From Rhizobiaceae bacterium (GTDB taxonomy: Bacteria; Pseudomonadota; Alphaproteobacteria; Rhizobiales; Rhizobiaceae): 64,000 nt of DNA. The notes under the pieces were generated by a model. The model searched no databases, was not told where the DNA came from, and worked only from the letters and a program-made list of their open reading frames with translations. The position numbers were made by a program, and so were the translations under genes. The stretch spans positions 124,001-188,000 of the forward strand of contig JAMLJA010000005.1 in NCBI GenBank assembly GCA_023953905.1, written 5' to 3'. Of this stretch, positions 29,519-39,330 are shown in pieces (the stretch's first letter is position 1; each line of letters begins with the position of its first letter).

Positions 29519-30100
29519 ATGCGTATCAGACAGTTCGCCATGGCGTTCGTACTTGCCGCTGCTTGTTTCAGCGCGCCAGCCATGGCCGCCGAGCCGGAAA
29601 ACACCATGGTCATCAGCTTGAAGGACGGCGATGTCACAATCGCGTTGCGGCCGGACCTTGCGCCGAAGCATGTGGAACAGATCAAGGCGCTTGTGCGTGC
29701 GGGCGCCTATGACAATGTTGCGTTCCACCGCGTCATCGAAGGCTTCATGGCCCAGACCGGAGACGTGCAGTTCGGCGATCTGGAAGACGGTTACACACCC
29801 GAGCGCGCGGGCACAGGCGGATCTGACCGGCCGGATCTTCCAGCCGAGTTCTCTCAGGAACCATTTGTGCGTGGCACAGTCGGGATGGCGCGCGCGCAGG
29901 ACCCGGATTCCGCAAATTCGCAATTTTTCATCATGTTCGCTCCAAACCCCGGTCTCAACGGTCAGTACACAGTGGTCGGCAATGTCGAGAGCGGCATGGA
30001 AGCTGTCGACAAGATCAAGCTCGGTGATCAGAGCCAGAATGGCGTGGTCACGAACCCGGATCGTATGATCAAGGTTCGGATAGAAGCCGACGGCAAGTAG
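29519..30100 (+). CDS. Periplasmic peptidyl-prolyl cis-trans isomerase (cyclophilin)
   Basis: A 193-residue cyclophilin with an N-terminal signal peptide (MRIRQFAMAFVLAAACFSAP, likely cleaved after AMA). The mature part has VAFHRVIEGFMAQTGDVQFG, ARAQDPDSANSQFFIMF and GQYTVVGNV, the catalytic and binding surface of the family. It folds proline-containing proteins in the periplasm. A good ribosome site (GGGAG) precedes the ATG at 29519. It is followed after 25 bases by a cytoplasmic paralogue, so the pair probably arose by tandem duplication. Confidence 0.94.
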   Translation: MRIRQFAMAFVLAAACFSAPAMAAEPENTMVISLKDGDVTIALRPDLAPKHVEQIKALVRAGAYDNVAFHRVIEGFMAQTGDVQFGDLEDGYTPERAGTGGSDRPDLPAEFSQEPFVRGTVGMARAQDPDSANSQFFIMFAPNPGLNGQYTVVGNVESGMEAVDKIKLGDQSQNGVVTNPDRMIKVRIEADGK

Positions 30101-30125
30101 CCTCTGAATAGGAAAGGAATTTATA

Positions 30126-30644
30126 ATGGCCGAGATCAAGGATCCGGAAAATGCCCTCATTCTCGAGACGACCAAGGGTAAGGTCGTCATCGAACTTCTC
30201 CCCGATCTGGCACCTGGACATGTCGCGCGGATCAAGGAGCTTGCTCGTGCAGGCGAATATGACGGAGTGGTCTTCCATCGCGTGATCGACGGTTTCATGG
30301 CCCAGACGGGCGATGTGAAGTTTGGCAAGAGCGGCGGCAAGGATTTCAATCCGTCACGCGCAGGCATGGGCGGATCAAGCAAGCCGGACCTGAAAGCCGA
30401 ATTTTCCAACATGAATCACGGTCGCGGCACGTGTTCGATGGCGCGCGCACAGAACCCGAATTCCGCGAATTCGCAGTTCTTCATCTGCTTTGACGATGCC
30501 AGCTTTCTGAACCGTCAGTATACTGTCTGGGGTCAGGTGATCGAAGGCATGGAGAATGTCGACCAGATCAAGCGCGGCGAGCCCGTTCAGGATCCTGACA
30601 AGATCGTTTCGATGAAGGTCGCTGCCGACGTCAAGGCTGCGTGA
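30126..30644 (+). CDS. ppiB: Cytoplasmic peptidyl-prolyl cis-trans isomerase (cyclophilin)
   Basis: A 172-residue cyclophilin with no signal peptide. It has VVFHRVIDGFMAQTGDVKFG, MARAQNPNSANSQFFICFDD and NRQYTVWGQVIEGME. It is a close relative of the upstream secreted copy but carries a GKSGGKDFNPSRAGMGGSSKPDL insertion typical of the alphaproteobacterial cytoplasmic form. A strong ribosome site (AAAGGA) precedes the start. It catalyses proline isomerisation during folding in the cytoplasm. Confidence 0.94.
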   Translation: MAEIKDPENALILETTKGKVVIELLPDLAPGHVARIKELARAGEYDGVVFHRVIDGFMAQTGDVKFGKSGGKDFNPSRAGMGGSSKPDLKAEFSNMNHGRGTCSMARAQNPNSANSQFFICFDDASFLNRQYTVWGQVIEGMENVDQIKRGEPVQDPDKIVSMKVAADVKAA

Positions 30645-30663
30645 TCTAACAGGCAGTTGGGCG

Positions 30664-31113
30664 ATGATGGGACTTTTCTGGTCACTACTCGGCATCTTGT
30701 CGGGCGCATTCATCGCCATTCAGGCGCCTATCAATTCGCAATTGGCGCGCGGCCTCGGACTTCCCGTGGCCGCCGCCGCATTCTCGTTTCTGGCCGGCGC
30801 AGTCGTGCTGGCCATAGTGACGCTTGTCATTGCACGATCACAGGGCGTGACGCTCGACTGGCGCGCACCGCCACCATGGACCTTTGTCGCAGGTGGCGTG
30901 CTCGGTGCATCCTACGTGACGATCTCCACTTTGCTTATTCCACGCATCGGTGCCGCGGCCCTGATGGCTTTTCTGGTTGCTGGTCAGCTTATCGCCGGAA
31001 TGATGCTGGACCGCGTCGGATTTCTCGGCATGGCGGTGCGTGAAATCTCCATTGGGCGAATGGCTGGCGCCGTGCTTCTTCTGGTTGGCGCATTGCTCGT
31101 TCGGATGTTCTGA
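30664..31113 (+). CDS. DMT-superfamily transporter, DUF606/YdcZ type
   Basis: A 149-residue integral membrane protein with five hydrophobic helices and the family pattern [19 protein letters not shown] at the N-terminus, matching the half-size DUF606 (YdcZ) transporters of the drug/metabolite superfamily. Such half-size proteins usually act as dimers; the substrate is unknown. Two adjacent ATGs at 30664 and 30667 are both possible. Its stop overlaps the queA start by one base (TGATG), but no functional link to queuosine is known. Confidence 0.85.
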   Translation: MMGLFWSLLGILSGAFIAIQAPINSQLARGLGLPVAAAAFSFLAGAVVLAIVTLVIARSQGVTLDWRAPPPWTFVAGGVLGASYVTISTLLIPRIGAAALMAFLVAGQLIAGMMLDRVGFLGMAVREISIGRMAGAVLLLVGALLVRMF

Positions 31114-32195
31114 TGAAGGTCGATCTCTTCGACTTTGATCTGCCAGACGAGAATATCGCTCTGCGCCCCTCGGAGCCACGGGATGCGGCGCGGCTTTTGG
31201 TGGTCGCGCCCGGCAAGGCGTTGGATGACGCGATCGTCAAAGATCTGCCGACATTTCTGGATCCCGGCGATCTTCTTATATTCAATGATACCAAGGTGAT
31301 ACCGGCGCAACTGAAAGGAACACGCTTTCGGGGCGAGTCATCCGCCTCCGTCGACGCCACCCTGCATATGCGCGTCGCGGCTGATCAATGGCTGGCCTTT
31401 ATGCGGCCAGCAAAGCGGCTGCAGGTAGGCGACCGCATCCGGTTCGGGCATGACGGCGACGTGTGTTTCCTGGGCAAGATGGATGCGACCGTTCTGGAAA
31501 AACGAGACGCGGGCGAAGTGCTCCTCGGCTTCGAGTTTTCGGGCGCGGCCCTGGATGAAGCGCTCCACGCGGTCGGTCATATTCCATTGCCGCCCTATAT
31601 CGCATCCAAGCGCGTCGAGGACGAACGCGATCGCTCCGACTACCAGACCATCTATGCCCGCGAGGAAGGCGCAGTGGCGGCACCGACTGCGGGACTGCAC
31701 TTCACGCCTGAGCTGTTCGAGGCGCTCGAGAAGCGCGGTATCGAACGCCACTTCGTTACGCTTCACGTCGGGGCGGGCACCTTCCTGCCGGTCAAGGCTG
31801 ACGACACAAGCGAACACAGGATGCATGCCGAAACGGGAGTCGTCTCGCGTGAGGTCTGCGATGCGGTAAACGCCGCGAAGGACCGCGGAAACCGGATCGT
31901 CGCGGTAGGCACCACTTCGCTGCGTCTTCTTGAGAGTGCGGCAAGCGCAGATGGCAGGCTGGAACCGTGGTCAGGCGCGACTGACATCTTCATTACGCCG
32001 GGCTATCAGTTCAAACTTGTCGATGCGCTCATGACGAATTTTCACTTGCCGCGTTCGACCCTGTTCATGCTGGTTTCCGCATTCGCGGGGATGGAGCAGA
32101 TGAAACAGGCATATGCTCACGCAATCGAGAGCGGGTATCGCTTCTATTCCTACGGCGATGGCAGCCTTTTGTTTCGCGCGCAACAGGACGCATGA
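31113..32195 (+). CDS. queA: tRNA preQ1(34) S-adenosylmethionine ribosyltransferase-isomerase
   Basis: QueA transfers and rearranges the ribosyl moiety of SAM onto preQ1-modified tRNA to form epoxyqueuosine. The 360-residue protein starts [27 protein letters not shown], with [44 protein letters not shown] and [17 protein letters not shown], all family blocks. It is coupled to the DUF606 gene before it and overlaps tgt after it by 4 bases, giving a queuosine unit. Confidence 0.96.
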   Translation: MKVDLFDFDLPDENIALRPSEPRDAARLLVVAPGKALDDAIVKDLPTFLDPGDLLIFNDTKVIPAQLKGTRFRGESSASVDATLHMRVAADQWLAFMRPAKRLQVGDRIRFGHDGDVCFLGKMDATVLEKRDAGEVLLGFEFSGAALDEALHAVGHIPLPPYIASKRVEDERDRSDYQTIYAREEGAVAAPTAGLHFTPELFEALEKRGIERHFVTLHVGAGTFLPVKADDTSEHRMHAETGVVSREVCDAVNAAKDRGNRIVAVGTTSLRLLESAASADGRLEPWSGATDIFITPGYQFKLVDALMTNFHLPRSTLFMLVSAFAGMEQMKQAYAHAIESGYRFYSYGDGSLLFRAQQDA

Positions 32196-33325
32196 TGAGC
32201 AGAGATTTCTCTTTTCGCCTGATCGCCACCGACGGGAAGGCGAGACGTGGCGAGATCACCATGCCTCGCGGAACAATCCGCACACCTGCCTTCATGCCTG
32301 TTGGCACAGGCGGCACCGTGAAGGCCATGTATCTCGACCAGGTCCGGGACCTTGGCTCAGACGTCATCCTTGGCAACACCTACCATCTCATGTTGCGTCC
32401 CGGCGCCGAACGGGTCGCTCGTCTTGGCGGTCTGCATGATTTTGCGCGATGGCCTTACCCAATCCTGACGGATTCCGGCGGCTTTCAGGTCATGTCCCTG
32501 TCCAAACTGCGCAAACTGACAGAGAATGGGGTGACTTTTCGATCGCACATTGATGGCTCGGCGCACGAAATGACGCCCGAACGCTCCATCGAGATTCAGG
32601 GCTTGCTTGATTCCGACATCCAGATGCAGCTGGACGAGTGCACGGCTCTGCCTGCCAAGCGCAACGAGATCGAACGGGCCATGGAGCTTTCGCTGCGTTG
32701 GGCGGACCGTTGCAAGACGGCATTCGGCGAACAGCCGGGAAAGGCCATGTTCGCGATCGTGCAAGGCGGCGACATAGCGGACCTGCGGGTCAATTCGGCA
32801 AGGGCGCTCTCGGCCATGGATCTCAAGGGCTACGCCGTTGGCGGCCTGGCAGTCGGCGAGCCCCAGGACGTCATGCTGGATATGCTCGACGTTACCTGTC
32901 CTGAACTGCCTGCCAGTAAACCACGCTATCTGATGGGTGTGGGCACGCCTGATGACATCGTGAAATCCGTGTCACGCGGAATCGACATGTTTGACTGTGT
33001 CATGCCCACGAGAGCTGGACGGCATGGTTTGGCCTATACGCGGCGCGGCAAGATCAATCTTCGAAATGCGCGCCATGCCGACGATCCGCGCCCGCTCGAT
33101 GAGGAAAGTGACTGCCCGGCGGCACGCGACTATTCGCGCGCCTATCTGCACCACCTCGTCAAGTCGCAGGAGGCCCTCGGCGCGATGCTGCTGACGTGGA
33201 ATAATCTGGCCTACTATCAGCGGCTTATGCAGGATTTGCGAGACGCTATCGAGGCAAATGCCTTTGCCGACAGGACGGCTGCAATCGCGGAAGGCTGGAC
33301 GCGCGGCGATCTGGCTCCGATTTGA
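32192..33325 (+). CDS. tgt: tRNA-guanine transglycosylase with degenerate zinc site
   Basis: Tgt exchanges G34 for preQ1 in GUN-anticodon tRNAs. The 377-residue protein keeps the catalytic residues in [18 protein letters not shown] and in [14 protein letters not shown] (nucleophile Asp), plus GGLAVGE. The usual zinc signature C-x-C-x2-C plus a later His is not intact. The equivalent region reads [18 protein letters not shown], with only Cys308 kept, Ser306 and Ala311 in place of cysteines and Asn337 (TWNN) in place of His. Tgt would therefore lack the normal structural zinc. It follows queA with a 4-base overlap. Confidence 0.95.
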   Translation: MMSRDFSFRLIATDGKARRGEITMPRGTIRTPAFMPVGTGGTVKAMYLDQVRDLGSDVILGNTYHLMLRPGAERVARLGGLHDFARWPYPILTDSGGFQVMSLSKLRKLTENGVTFRSHIDGSAHEMTPERSIEIQGLLDSDIQMQLDECTALPAKRNEIERAMELSLRWADRCKTAFGEQPGKAMFAIVQGGDIADLRVNSARALSAMDLKGYAVGGLAVGEPQDVMLDMLDVTCPELPASKPRYLMGVGTPDDIVKSVSRGIDMFDCVMPTRAGRHGLAYTRRGKINLRNARHADDPRPLDEESDCPAARDYSRAYLHHLVKSQEALGAMLLTWNNLAYYQRLMQDLRDAIEANAFADRTAAIAEGWTRGDLAPI

Positions 33326-33395
33326 AAGGGCCTTGCCTTTCAATTTCCGGATTCCTCCCCCATCAAGGCAAAGCACCAGCATTGAGGGATTCGCG

Positions 33396-34898
33396 ATGGG
33401 ATTGAACCTGTTCAGGAACGCAGTTCTTAGCCTTGCCGTAGTGGCGGGACTGGGTTCGGTTGGCGCGGCATGGGCCGAGGATGGTGGCAACGTTATCGGC
33501 AACATCATGAAGGAGTTGCTGGGCCGTTCGCAGGACACACCCGCCGCGACGACGCCCTCAATACCCGCGGAGCCGCAGAAGCGCGTGCCATTTGGACGTG
33601 GCGACATGCAACTCTCGTTTGCACCGCTGGTGAAAAGCACCACGCCGGCCGTCGTCAACGTCTATGCAACGCAGAAGCCGAAAGAGGCTGTATCGCCCTT
33701 CGCCGGTGATCCCTTTTTCGAACAGTTTTTCGGGCGCCAGATGCCACCGAGAGCACAGTCGTCTCTGGGATCCGGCGTGATCGTGGACGCCAGCGGCCTT
33801 GTCGTGACGAACTATCACGTCATCGCAGATGCCGACGAAATGAAGGTCGCTCTATCAGACGGACGCGAGTTTCAGAGCAAGGTGTTGTTGAAGGACGAGT
33901 CGCTCGATCTCGCCGTATTGAAAATAGATGCGAGCGAGCCTTTCCCGGTTGTGCCGATTGGCGATTCAGACGCGCTCGATGTGGGAGATCTTGTGCTCGC
34001 CATCGGCAATCCGTTTGGAGTGGGCCAGACCACCACGAGCGGCATCGTCTCTGCGCTTGCCCGCTCGCATGTCGGGGTCTCCGATTTCGGCTTCTTCATC
34101 CAGACGGATGCCGCAATCAATCCCGGCAATTCTGGCGGCGCCCTCATCAACATGGGCGGTCAGCTGATTGGCATCAATACGGCGATCTTCAGCCGCGGCG
34201 GCGGATCGATCGGAATTGGCTTTGCTATTCCCTCCAACATGGTCCGTGCGGTCCTGGAATCGGCGAAGAACGGCAATGATTTCTTCGAACGTCCCTATAT
34301 CGGCGCAAGCTTCGAACCGGTCACGGCACAGATTGCCGAAGCGCTCGGCATGGTCAGTCCAAGCGGCGCCCTGGTTACCATGATCGACGAGGGCGGACCG
34401 GCCGAGACTGGTGGCCTGAAGCCTGGAGACGTGGTCTTGTCGATGAACGGCACAACAATCGAACACGTGGACGCGCTCGGCTATCGGTTGGCAACTCAAC
34501 CGATCGGTTCAACCGCCAAGCTCTTGGTCCTGAGTGGCGGCAAGCGCGAGGAGATCGACGTTGTTCTCGCGCGGCCTCCAGCCGACCGTTCGACCGGCGA
34601 GCTCACAATTGATGGTGACAGCCCATTTGCCGGCGCAAAGGTGGCTGCATTATCTCCACGGTTGGCACAAAAGCTGCGCGTGCGCTCCGACAATTCGGGT
34701 GTCGCGATACTGGATATCGACAGGAATTCACCGGCTGCCCGATTCGGCTTCAGGCCCCGCGACATCATCCGCGAGATCAATGGCGAGGCGATCGATACGC
34801 CCGAGAAGCTCCAGCAGGTCGTGTCAGGCGACACGCGGTGGTGGCGTTTCACTCTGGAGCGCAATGGACGCCTGCTCCGCCAGATGTTGCGTTACTGA
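33396..34898 (+). CDS. Do-family periplasmic serine endoprotease (DegP/DegQ-like)
   Basis: A 500-residue periplasmic protease-chaperone. A signal peptide ends at about residue 27 (VGAAWA-ED). The trypsin-like domain has the triad His141 (TNYHV), Asp171 (SLDLAVLKI) and Ser246 (PGNSGGAL). Two PDZ domains follow, at about 290-375 and 410-495. The start at 33396 directly precedes the signal peptide; the frame upstream runs into tgt. The family degrades misfolded envelope proteins. No regulatory neighbour is seen; rarA follows. Confidence 0.93.
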   Translation: MGLNLFRNAVLSLAVVAGLGSVGAAWAEDGGNVIGNIMKELLGRSQDTPAATTPSIPAEPQKRVPFGRGDMQLSFAPLVKSTTPAVVNVYATQKPKEAVSPFAGDPFFEQFFGRQMPPRAQSSLGSGVIVDASGLVVTNYHVIADADEMKVALSDGREFQSKVLLKDESLDLAVLKIDASEPFPVVPIGDSDALDVGDLVLAIGNPFGVGQTTTSGIVSALARSHVGVSDFGFFIQTDAAINPGNSGGALINMGGQLIGINTAIFSRGGGSIGIGFAIPSNMVRAVLESAKNGNDFFERPYIGASFEPVTAQIAEALGMVSPSGALVTMIDEGGPAETGGLKPGDVVLSMNGTTIEHVDALGYRLATQPIGSTAKLLVLSGGKREEIDVVLARPPADRSTGELTIDGDSPFAGAKVAALSPRLAQKLRVRSDNSGVAILDIDRNSPAARFGFRPRDIIREINGEAIDTPEKLQQVVSGDTRWWRFTLERNGRLLRQMLRY

Positions 34899-34922
34899 CG
34901 AAGCGGTCCGATATAGGCGGAC

Positions 34923-36239
34923 ATGGCCGATCTGTTCAGCGTGGATGAAAACGATAAGGCGCCGCCATCGGGGCGACCGCTCGCTGACCGTTTGCGCCCC
35001 AAAGCACTGTCCGAGGTCGTCGGACAGGAGCATCTGACGGGAGACGACGGCGCACTGACACGCATGATCCGGTCGGGGTCCCTCGGATCCATGATCTTCT
35101 GGGGGCCGCCGGGGACGGGCAAGACGACTGTCGCAAGACTGCTGGCTGGCGAAACGGAACTCGCCTTCGAGCAGATTTCAGCGATCTTTTCCGGTGTGGC
35201 CGATCTCAAGAAGGTTTTCGAAACAGCAAAACTGCGGCGCTCCAACGGCAGGCAGACGCTGCTTTTCGTGGACGAGATTCATCGATTCAACAGAGCCCAG
35301 CAGGACTCATTTCTGCCGGTGATGGAAGACGGAACGGTTGTTCTGATCGGGGCGACGACCGAGAACCCGTCATTCGAGCTCAATGCAGCAGTTCTTTCGC
35401 GTGCGCGCGTCCTCGTCTTTCACGCACTCGACGAGACCAGCATCCTAAATCTTCTGTCACGTGCGGAAGAAGTCGAAGGTAAACCTCTACCCCTCGATGA
35501 AGAGGCAAGGGCAGTGCTTCTGCGCATGGCCGATGGCGATGGTCGCGCCTGTCTCACACTCGCCGAGGAAGTCTGGCGCGCTGCCCGCCCGGGTGAGGTC
35601 TTTGACGCTAAAGCCCTTCAGCATGTCGTTCAGCGCCGCGCGCCCGTATATGACAAAGGGCAGGATGGTCACTACAATCTGATCTCCGCGCTTCACAAAT
35701 CCGTGCGCGGTTCAGATCCCGATGCGGCCCTTTATTATCTCGCCCGCATGTTTGATGCTGGCGAAGACCCGCTCTATCTGGGTCGACGTCTGGTTCGAAT
35801 GGCCGTTGAAGACATCGGCCTCGCCGATCCTCAGGCGCTGGTGATCGCCAACGCGGCCAAGGATGCGTATGATTACCTCGGATCTCCAGAGGGAGAACTC
35901 GCTTTCGCACAAGCCTGCGTCTACCTCGCCACCGCGCCGAAGTCGAACGCTGTTTACACCGCTTTCAAGGCGGCAACGGCTGCGGCAAAACAGAACGGTT
36001 CGCTGCTGCCACCCAAGCACATTTTGAATGCGCCGACAAAACTGATGAAGTCGGAGGAGTATGGCGCCGGATACCGCTACGACCATGACGAACCGGACGC
36101 ATTCTCCGGACAAGACTATTTTCCCGAGAAGATGGGTCGGCAAAATTTTTACGATCCGCCAGATAGAGGGTTCGAGCGCGAGATCAGGAAGCGTTTGGAC
36201 TACTGGTCGAAATTACGTCGCGAACGGACAGGCGGCTGA
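34923..36239 (+). CDS. rarA: Replication-associated recombination protein A (AAA+ ATPase)
   Basis: RarA (MgsA) is a RuvB-like clamp-loader-type ATPase that acts at stalled replication forks. The 438-residue protein has Walker [10 protein letters not shown] near residue 61, Walker [17 protein letters not shown] near residue 117, sensor motif [13 protein letters not shown], and a C-terminal helical tetramerisation region with [16 protein letters not shown]. The N-terminus is short and standard. It starts 24 bases after the protease gene and precedes crcB, the usual order in rhizobia. Confidence 0.95.
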   Translation: MADLFSVDENDKAPPSGRPLADRLRPKALSEVVGQEHLTGDDGALTRMIRSGSLGSMIFWGPPGTGKTTVARLLAGETELAFEQISAIFSGVADLKKVFETAKLRRSNGRQTLLFVDEIHRFNRAQQDSFLPVMEDGTVVLIGATTENPSFELNAAVLSRARVLVFHALDETSILNLLSRAEEVEGKPLPLDEEARAVLLRMADGDGRACLTLAEEVWRAARPGEVFDAKALQHVVQRRAPVYDKGQDGHYNLISALHKSVRGSDPDAALYYLARMFDAGEDPLYLGRRLVRMAVEDIGLADPQALVIANAAKDAYDYLGSPEGELAFAQACVYLATAPKSNAVYTAFKAATAAAKQNGSLLPPKHILNAPTKLMKSEEYGAGYRYDHDEPDAFSGQDYFPEKMGRQNFYDPPDRGFEREIRKRLDYWSKLRRERTGG

Positions 36240-36331
36240 TAGAGTAGTGGCCTTCACCCGAAACATGGTCGAATGGCACGCTGGGCCTTCGAACCACTAA
36301 GCCGACCGCCGAGTGTCATGGAACTGGTTAA

Positions 36332-36709
36332 ATGTGGAACATAGCGTTCGTCGCTTTGGGCGGCGCGATAGGGGCCTCTGCCCGTCATCTTGCCAACGGC
36401 CTGATGATGAGGCTTGCCGGACCGTCGTTTCCCTGGGGAACGATGACCGTGAACATCTTGGGCTCCTTCATCATGGGCGTGTTCATTGAAGTTCTGGCAA
36501 GGCGCTTCAATGCATCGAACGAATTGCGTCTTTTCGTGGCGACGGGAATGCTCGGTGGCTTCACGACCTTCTCCGCATTCTCGCTGGATTTTGCCGTCCT
36601 GTTCGAGCGCGGGGCCATTTTTCCGGCGTTCGGATATGCTTTTGCGAGCGTCGCAGGCTCCATGGTAGCCATCTTCCTGGGATTGTGGCTCGCACGCAGC
36701 TTCGCGTGA
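36332..36709 (+). CDS. crcB: Fluoride efflux channel CrcB (Fluc family)
   Basis: A 125-residue membrane protein with four helices. It carries the Fluc signatures GGAIGASARHLAN, GTMTVNILGSFIMG and GMLGGFTTFSAFSLDF, including the phenylalanines that line the fluoride pore. It works as a dual-topology dimer to remove F-. The upstream 92 bases show no recognisable fluoride riboswitch. It is followed 33 bases later by the pseudouridine synthase gene. Confidence 0.94.
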   Translation: MWNIAFVALGGAIGASARHLANGLMMRLAGPSFPWGTMTVNILGSFIMGVFIEVLARRFNASNELRLFVATGMLGGFTTFSAFSLDFAVLFERGAIFPAFGYAFASVAGSMVAIFLGLWLARSFA

Positions 36710-36742
36710 TGGTATTGCGCCGCTTCTTAAGGAAACAAGACA

Positions 36743-37732
36743 ATGGCCGGCGTAGAACAGATCAAGGTTGAGGAGGGCGAGGCAGGCATGCGCCTGGACC
36801 GCTGGTTCAAGGTGCATTTTCCGGGTCTCGGCTTCGGTCATCTACAGAAATTGCTGCGATCCGGTCAGATCCGCGTCGATGGCAGCCGCGCGAAATCCGA
36901 CACGCGCATCGAACCCGGCCAGCTGGTGCGTGTTCCGCCGCTTGACGTCGATCGGAAAAGCGCTGGCGCTCATCTCACGCTCAACACGATCCGCGGCACC
37001 GGCGACGGTGATCTGCTTTCCAAGATGCTGCTGCATGAAGACCCGAAGATATTCGTCTTCAACAAACCGTCGGGCCTCGCGGTGCAGGGGGGCTCGGGCG
37101 TCACCCGAAATGTCGACGACATGCTTGAAGCATGGCGCAACAAGAAGGGTGAGAAGCCCCGCCTGGTCCACCGGCTGGACCGCGATACGTCGGGCGTTCT
37201 GGTGATTGCACGAACGCGTCTTGCCGCGATGAAGCTCGCCGAGGCGTTTCGCACGCGCGAGACGAAGAAGACATACTGGGCTCTCGTCAAAGGCGTTCCC
37301 CGCAAACGGGAAGACAAGATTTCGACCTGGCTGGTCAAGGAACAAACCTTCGACGGCGATCGGATGCGCGTGGCGAAGCATGGGGAGGAGGGGGCCGATC
37401 ACGCGATCTCCTTCTATCGTGTGATTGAACAGGCCGGCCAGAACCTCTCGTGGCTCGAGATGGAGCCCTACACCGGCCGCACGCATCAACTCCGCGTTCA
37501 TGCCGCGCACATTGGCCATCCCATCATCGGTGACCCAAAGTACTTCGAGGCAGACATAAACTGGGATTTTCCCGGCGGCGTACAGAACCGGCTGCATCTG
37601 CATGCGCGTCGCATCGTCGTCCCACATCCCGACGGCGGTGTGGTCAACGTCATGGCCCCCTTGCCCCCGCATATGCGCCAGAGCTGGAACCTGCTTGGTT
37701 TCGACGAAGCGAGCGCCGGGGAAGACCTGTAG
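36743..37732 (+). CDS. RluA-family pseudouridine synthase (RluC/RluD-like)
   Basis: A 329-residue RNA pseudouridine synthase. An N-terminal S4 RNA-binding domain covers about residues 14-60 (MRLDRWFKVHFPGLGFGHLQKLL), and the catalytic domain has the active-site Asp in VHRLDRDTSGVLVIAR, followed by PYTGRTHQLRVHAAHIGHPIIGD. This matches RluC/RluD, which modify 23S rRNA; the exact target site cannot be read from sequence. A strong ribosome site (AAGGAAAC) precedes the ATG. Confidence 0.93.
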   Translation: MAGVEQIKVEEGEAGMRLDRWFKVHFPGLGFGHLQKLLRSGQIRVDGSRAKSDTRIEPGQLVRVPPLDVDRKSAGAHLTLNTIRGTGDGDLLSKMLLHEDPKIFVFNKPSGLAVQGGSGVTRNVDDMLEAWRNKKGEKPRLVHRLDRDTSGVLVIARTRLAAMKLAEAFRTRETKKTYWALVKGVPRKREDKISTWLVKEQTFDGDRMRVAKHGEEGADHAISFYRVIEQAGQNLSWLEMEPYTGRTHQLRVHAAHIGHPIIGDPKYFEADINWDFPGGVQNRLHLHARRIVVPHPDGGVVNVMAPLPPHMRQSWNLLGFDEASAGEDL

Positions 37733-37823
37733 GATTTGAACAAGAAGCCGTATCGCCTAGATTCATGGTGCCGGCCTAACAGCAGCCTCACTAAACGGCT
37801 GGTGATCGATTCAGGAGTTACCC

Positions 37824-38618
37824 ATGCGCGACATTCTCAGCGACCTGGAGCAGGACAATCTGCTTTCTGACCCGGACCCGGTTCGCCGCGCTCAGATCCA
37901 GATGAAAGCTCCGTTGATCAAGCGCTTCTATGCCTCCGTCGACGTGATCGACACGCCTGAAGGTTTCGTCATTCATCTGGACGGAAAGCCAGTCAGGACA
38001 CCCGCAAAGTCGGTGATGCTCTTGCCAACACGCAAGGCCGCGCAATTGGTGGCCGACGAGTTTGCCGCGCAGGGCGATCATGTGTTGCCAGAGACCATGC
38101 CGGTAATGCGTCTGGTCAACACCGCACTCGATGGGGTCGCAACCGATACGCAGGCCGTTCTGGAGGACATCCAGCGGTTCGCCTCCTGTGATATGGTGTT
38201 CTATCGTGCGGACGCCCCGAGCACGTTGGTCGAAAGGCAGGCGGTGACCTGGGACCCGGTGCTCGATTGGGCGCGCGAAGTGCTGGGCGCACGGTTCATC
38301 CTAGCCGAAGGTGTGATGCATGTGGAACAGCCGCGCGAGTCGATCGCGTCTGTCGGTCGTCATCTGAGGCAGCGGGAAGACCCGCTCAAACTCGCCGCGC
38401 TGCATCTCATGACCAGCCTGACCGGATCCGCCCTCATTGCACTCGCAATTGAATTTGGTGAGATCGATCCAGATACAGGCTGGCGCGCGGCCCACGTCGA
38501 TGAAGACTGGAACATCGAGCAATGGGGAGAGGATTTCGAGGCTTCAGAGCGTCGACGCCTGCGCAGAATCGAGTTGCAGTCGGCGGTCGATCTGCTGCAA
38601 GCGCTTGCCGAAGATTGA
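37824..38618 (+). CDS. ATP12-family F1F0-ATPase assembly chaperone
   Basis: A 264-residue ATP12-like protein. Homologues in mitochondria help the F1 alpha subunit assemble; the bacterial members are largely limited to alphaproteobacteria. Family blocks are FVIHLDGKPVRTPAKSVM, CDMVFYRADAPSTLVERQ, WDPVLDWAREVLG and LTGSALIALAIEFGEIDP. The ATG has a good ribosome site (CAGGAG). It follows the pseudouridine synthase by 91 bases. The HAD phosphatase that often lies between these two genes in rhizobia is not present here. Confidence 0.9.
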   Translation: MRDILSDLEQDNLLSDPDPVRRAQIQMKAPLIKRFYASVDVIDTPEGFVIHLDGKPVRTPAKSVMLLPTRKAAQLVADEFAAQGDHVLPETMPVMRLVNTALDGVATDTQAVLEDIQRFASCDMVFYRADAPSTLVERQAVTWDPVLDWAREVLGARFILAEGVMHVEQPRESIASVGRHLRQREDPLKLAALHLMTSLTGSALIALAIEFGEIDPDTGWRAAHVDEDWNIEQWGEDFEASERRRLRRIELQSAVDLLQALAED

Positions 38619-38635
38619 GCTCTTCATGCTGGCCG

Positions 38636-39238
38636 TCAGCTGTCATTGGCCTTTCGCCAGCGATACTCCAGCAGCTTCTGAAGTCGCTTCTCAAAGCCCG
38701 CGCTCTCAATGCGATCAAAGCGCTGTTGCGCACGCTCATGCTTGTCCAGGATGCGCTTTGTCAGCAGTGCGGCACGCTGCTTGACCTGCGCACAGCTTTT
38801 GTAGGGCCCGATCTTCCTGAGCGCGTCTTCAAGCTCGCGAGCGTGGTTTTTCGCAATGATTACATGCGATTCCTCGTGGCGCTTGATGTCAGCGGCGAGC
38901 GTGTTCCAGACAAAGCGCGTTTCACTGTCGGTCTTTGACCCCGGTTTCCATCGTGGCAGAATCACCTTCACCTTCAGAGTGACGTGGGCGGCCGACATGC
39001 GGCACGTGTCGCCCTTTTCCTTCCAGGTCAGTTTCGTATTGAATTCCATCCGCGTTGCACCCGGATGCCGCTGGCCCGTGCTGCCGACATTGGGCCCGTT
39101 CCGGTCAAGCTCCTGCTCGATCTCATCCAGATTGCTGCCGCCAATCGTAAAATAGCTGTAGGATTTCGACAATTGCGCGCCTTGTGCAGCACAGGCCGCA
39201 CTGAGGAGAATAAGCGGCATGAATAAGACTGCCTTCAT
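38636..39238 (-). CDS. DUF922-family secreted protein with HEESH motif, putative zinc protease
   Basis: A 200-residue exported protein. It starts with a signal peptide (MKAVLFMPLILLSAACAAQG), possibly of lipoprotein type although the lipobox is weak. It has the HEESH motif at residues 121-125, an HExxH-like zinc-binding signature of the DUF922 family, and conserved Cys80 and a later Cys in SCAQVKQR. Members are described as predicted Zn-dependent proteases; activity is not proven. The ATG at 39238 has an AGGAG ribosome site. It is convergent with the ATP12 gene and diverges from folP. Confidence 0.85.
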   Translation of the reverse strand: MKAVLFMPLILLSAACAAQGAQLSKSYSYFTIGGSNLDEIEQELDRNGPNVGSTGQRHPGATRMEFNTKLTWKEKGDTCRMSAAHVTLKVKVILPRWKPGSKTDSETRFVWNTLAADIKRHEESHVIIAKNHARELEDALRKIGPYKSCAQVKQRAALLTKRILDKHERAQQRFDRIESAGFEKRLQKLLEYRWRKANDS

Positions 39239-39330
39239 GGAATCGGCTCCTGCAAATCCTTGCTTTGCATTTCCGTTCGGCGCATTGACACCGCGACGCA
39301 AGGCAATCTTCTAACAATCTATCCGCCGCA

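Noticed and set aside
36240..36331. Fluoride riboswitch before crcB
   Set aside because: I looked for the conserved pseudoknot core and its GG..AACC-type stretches and found no convincing match in these 92 bases.
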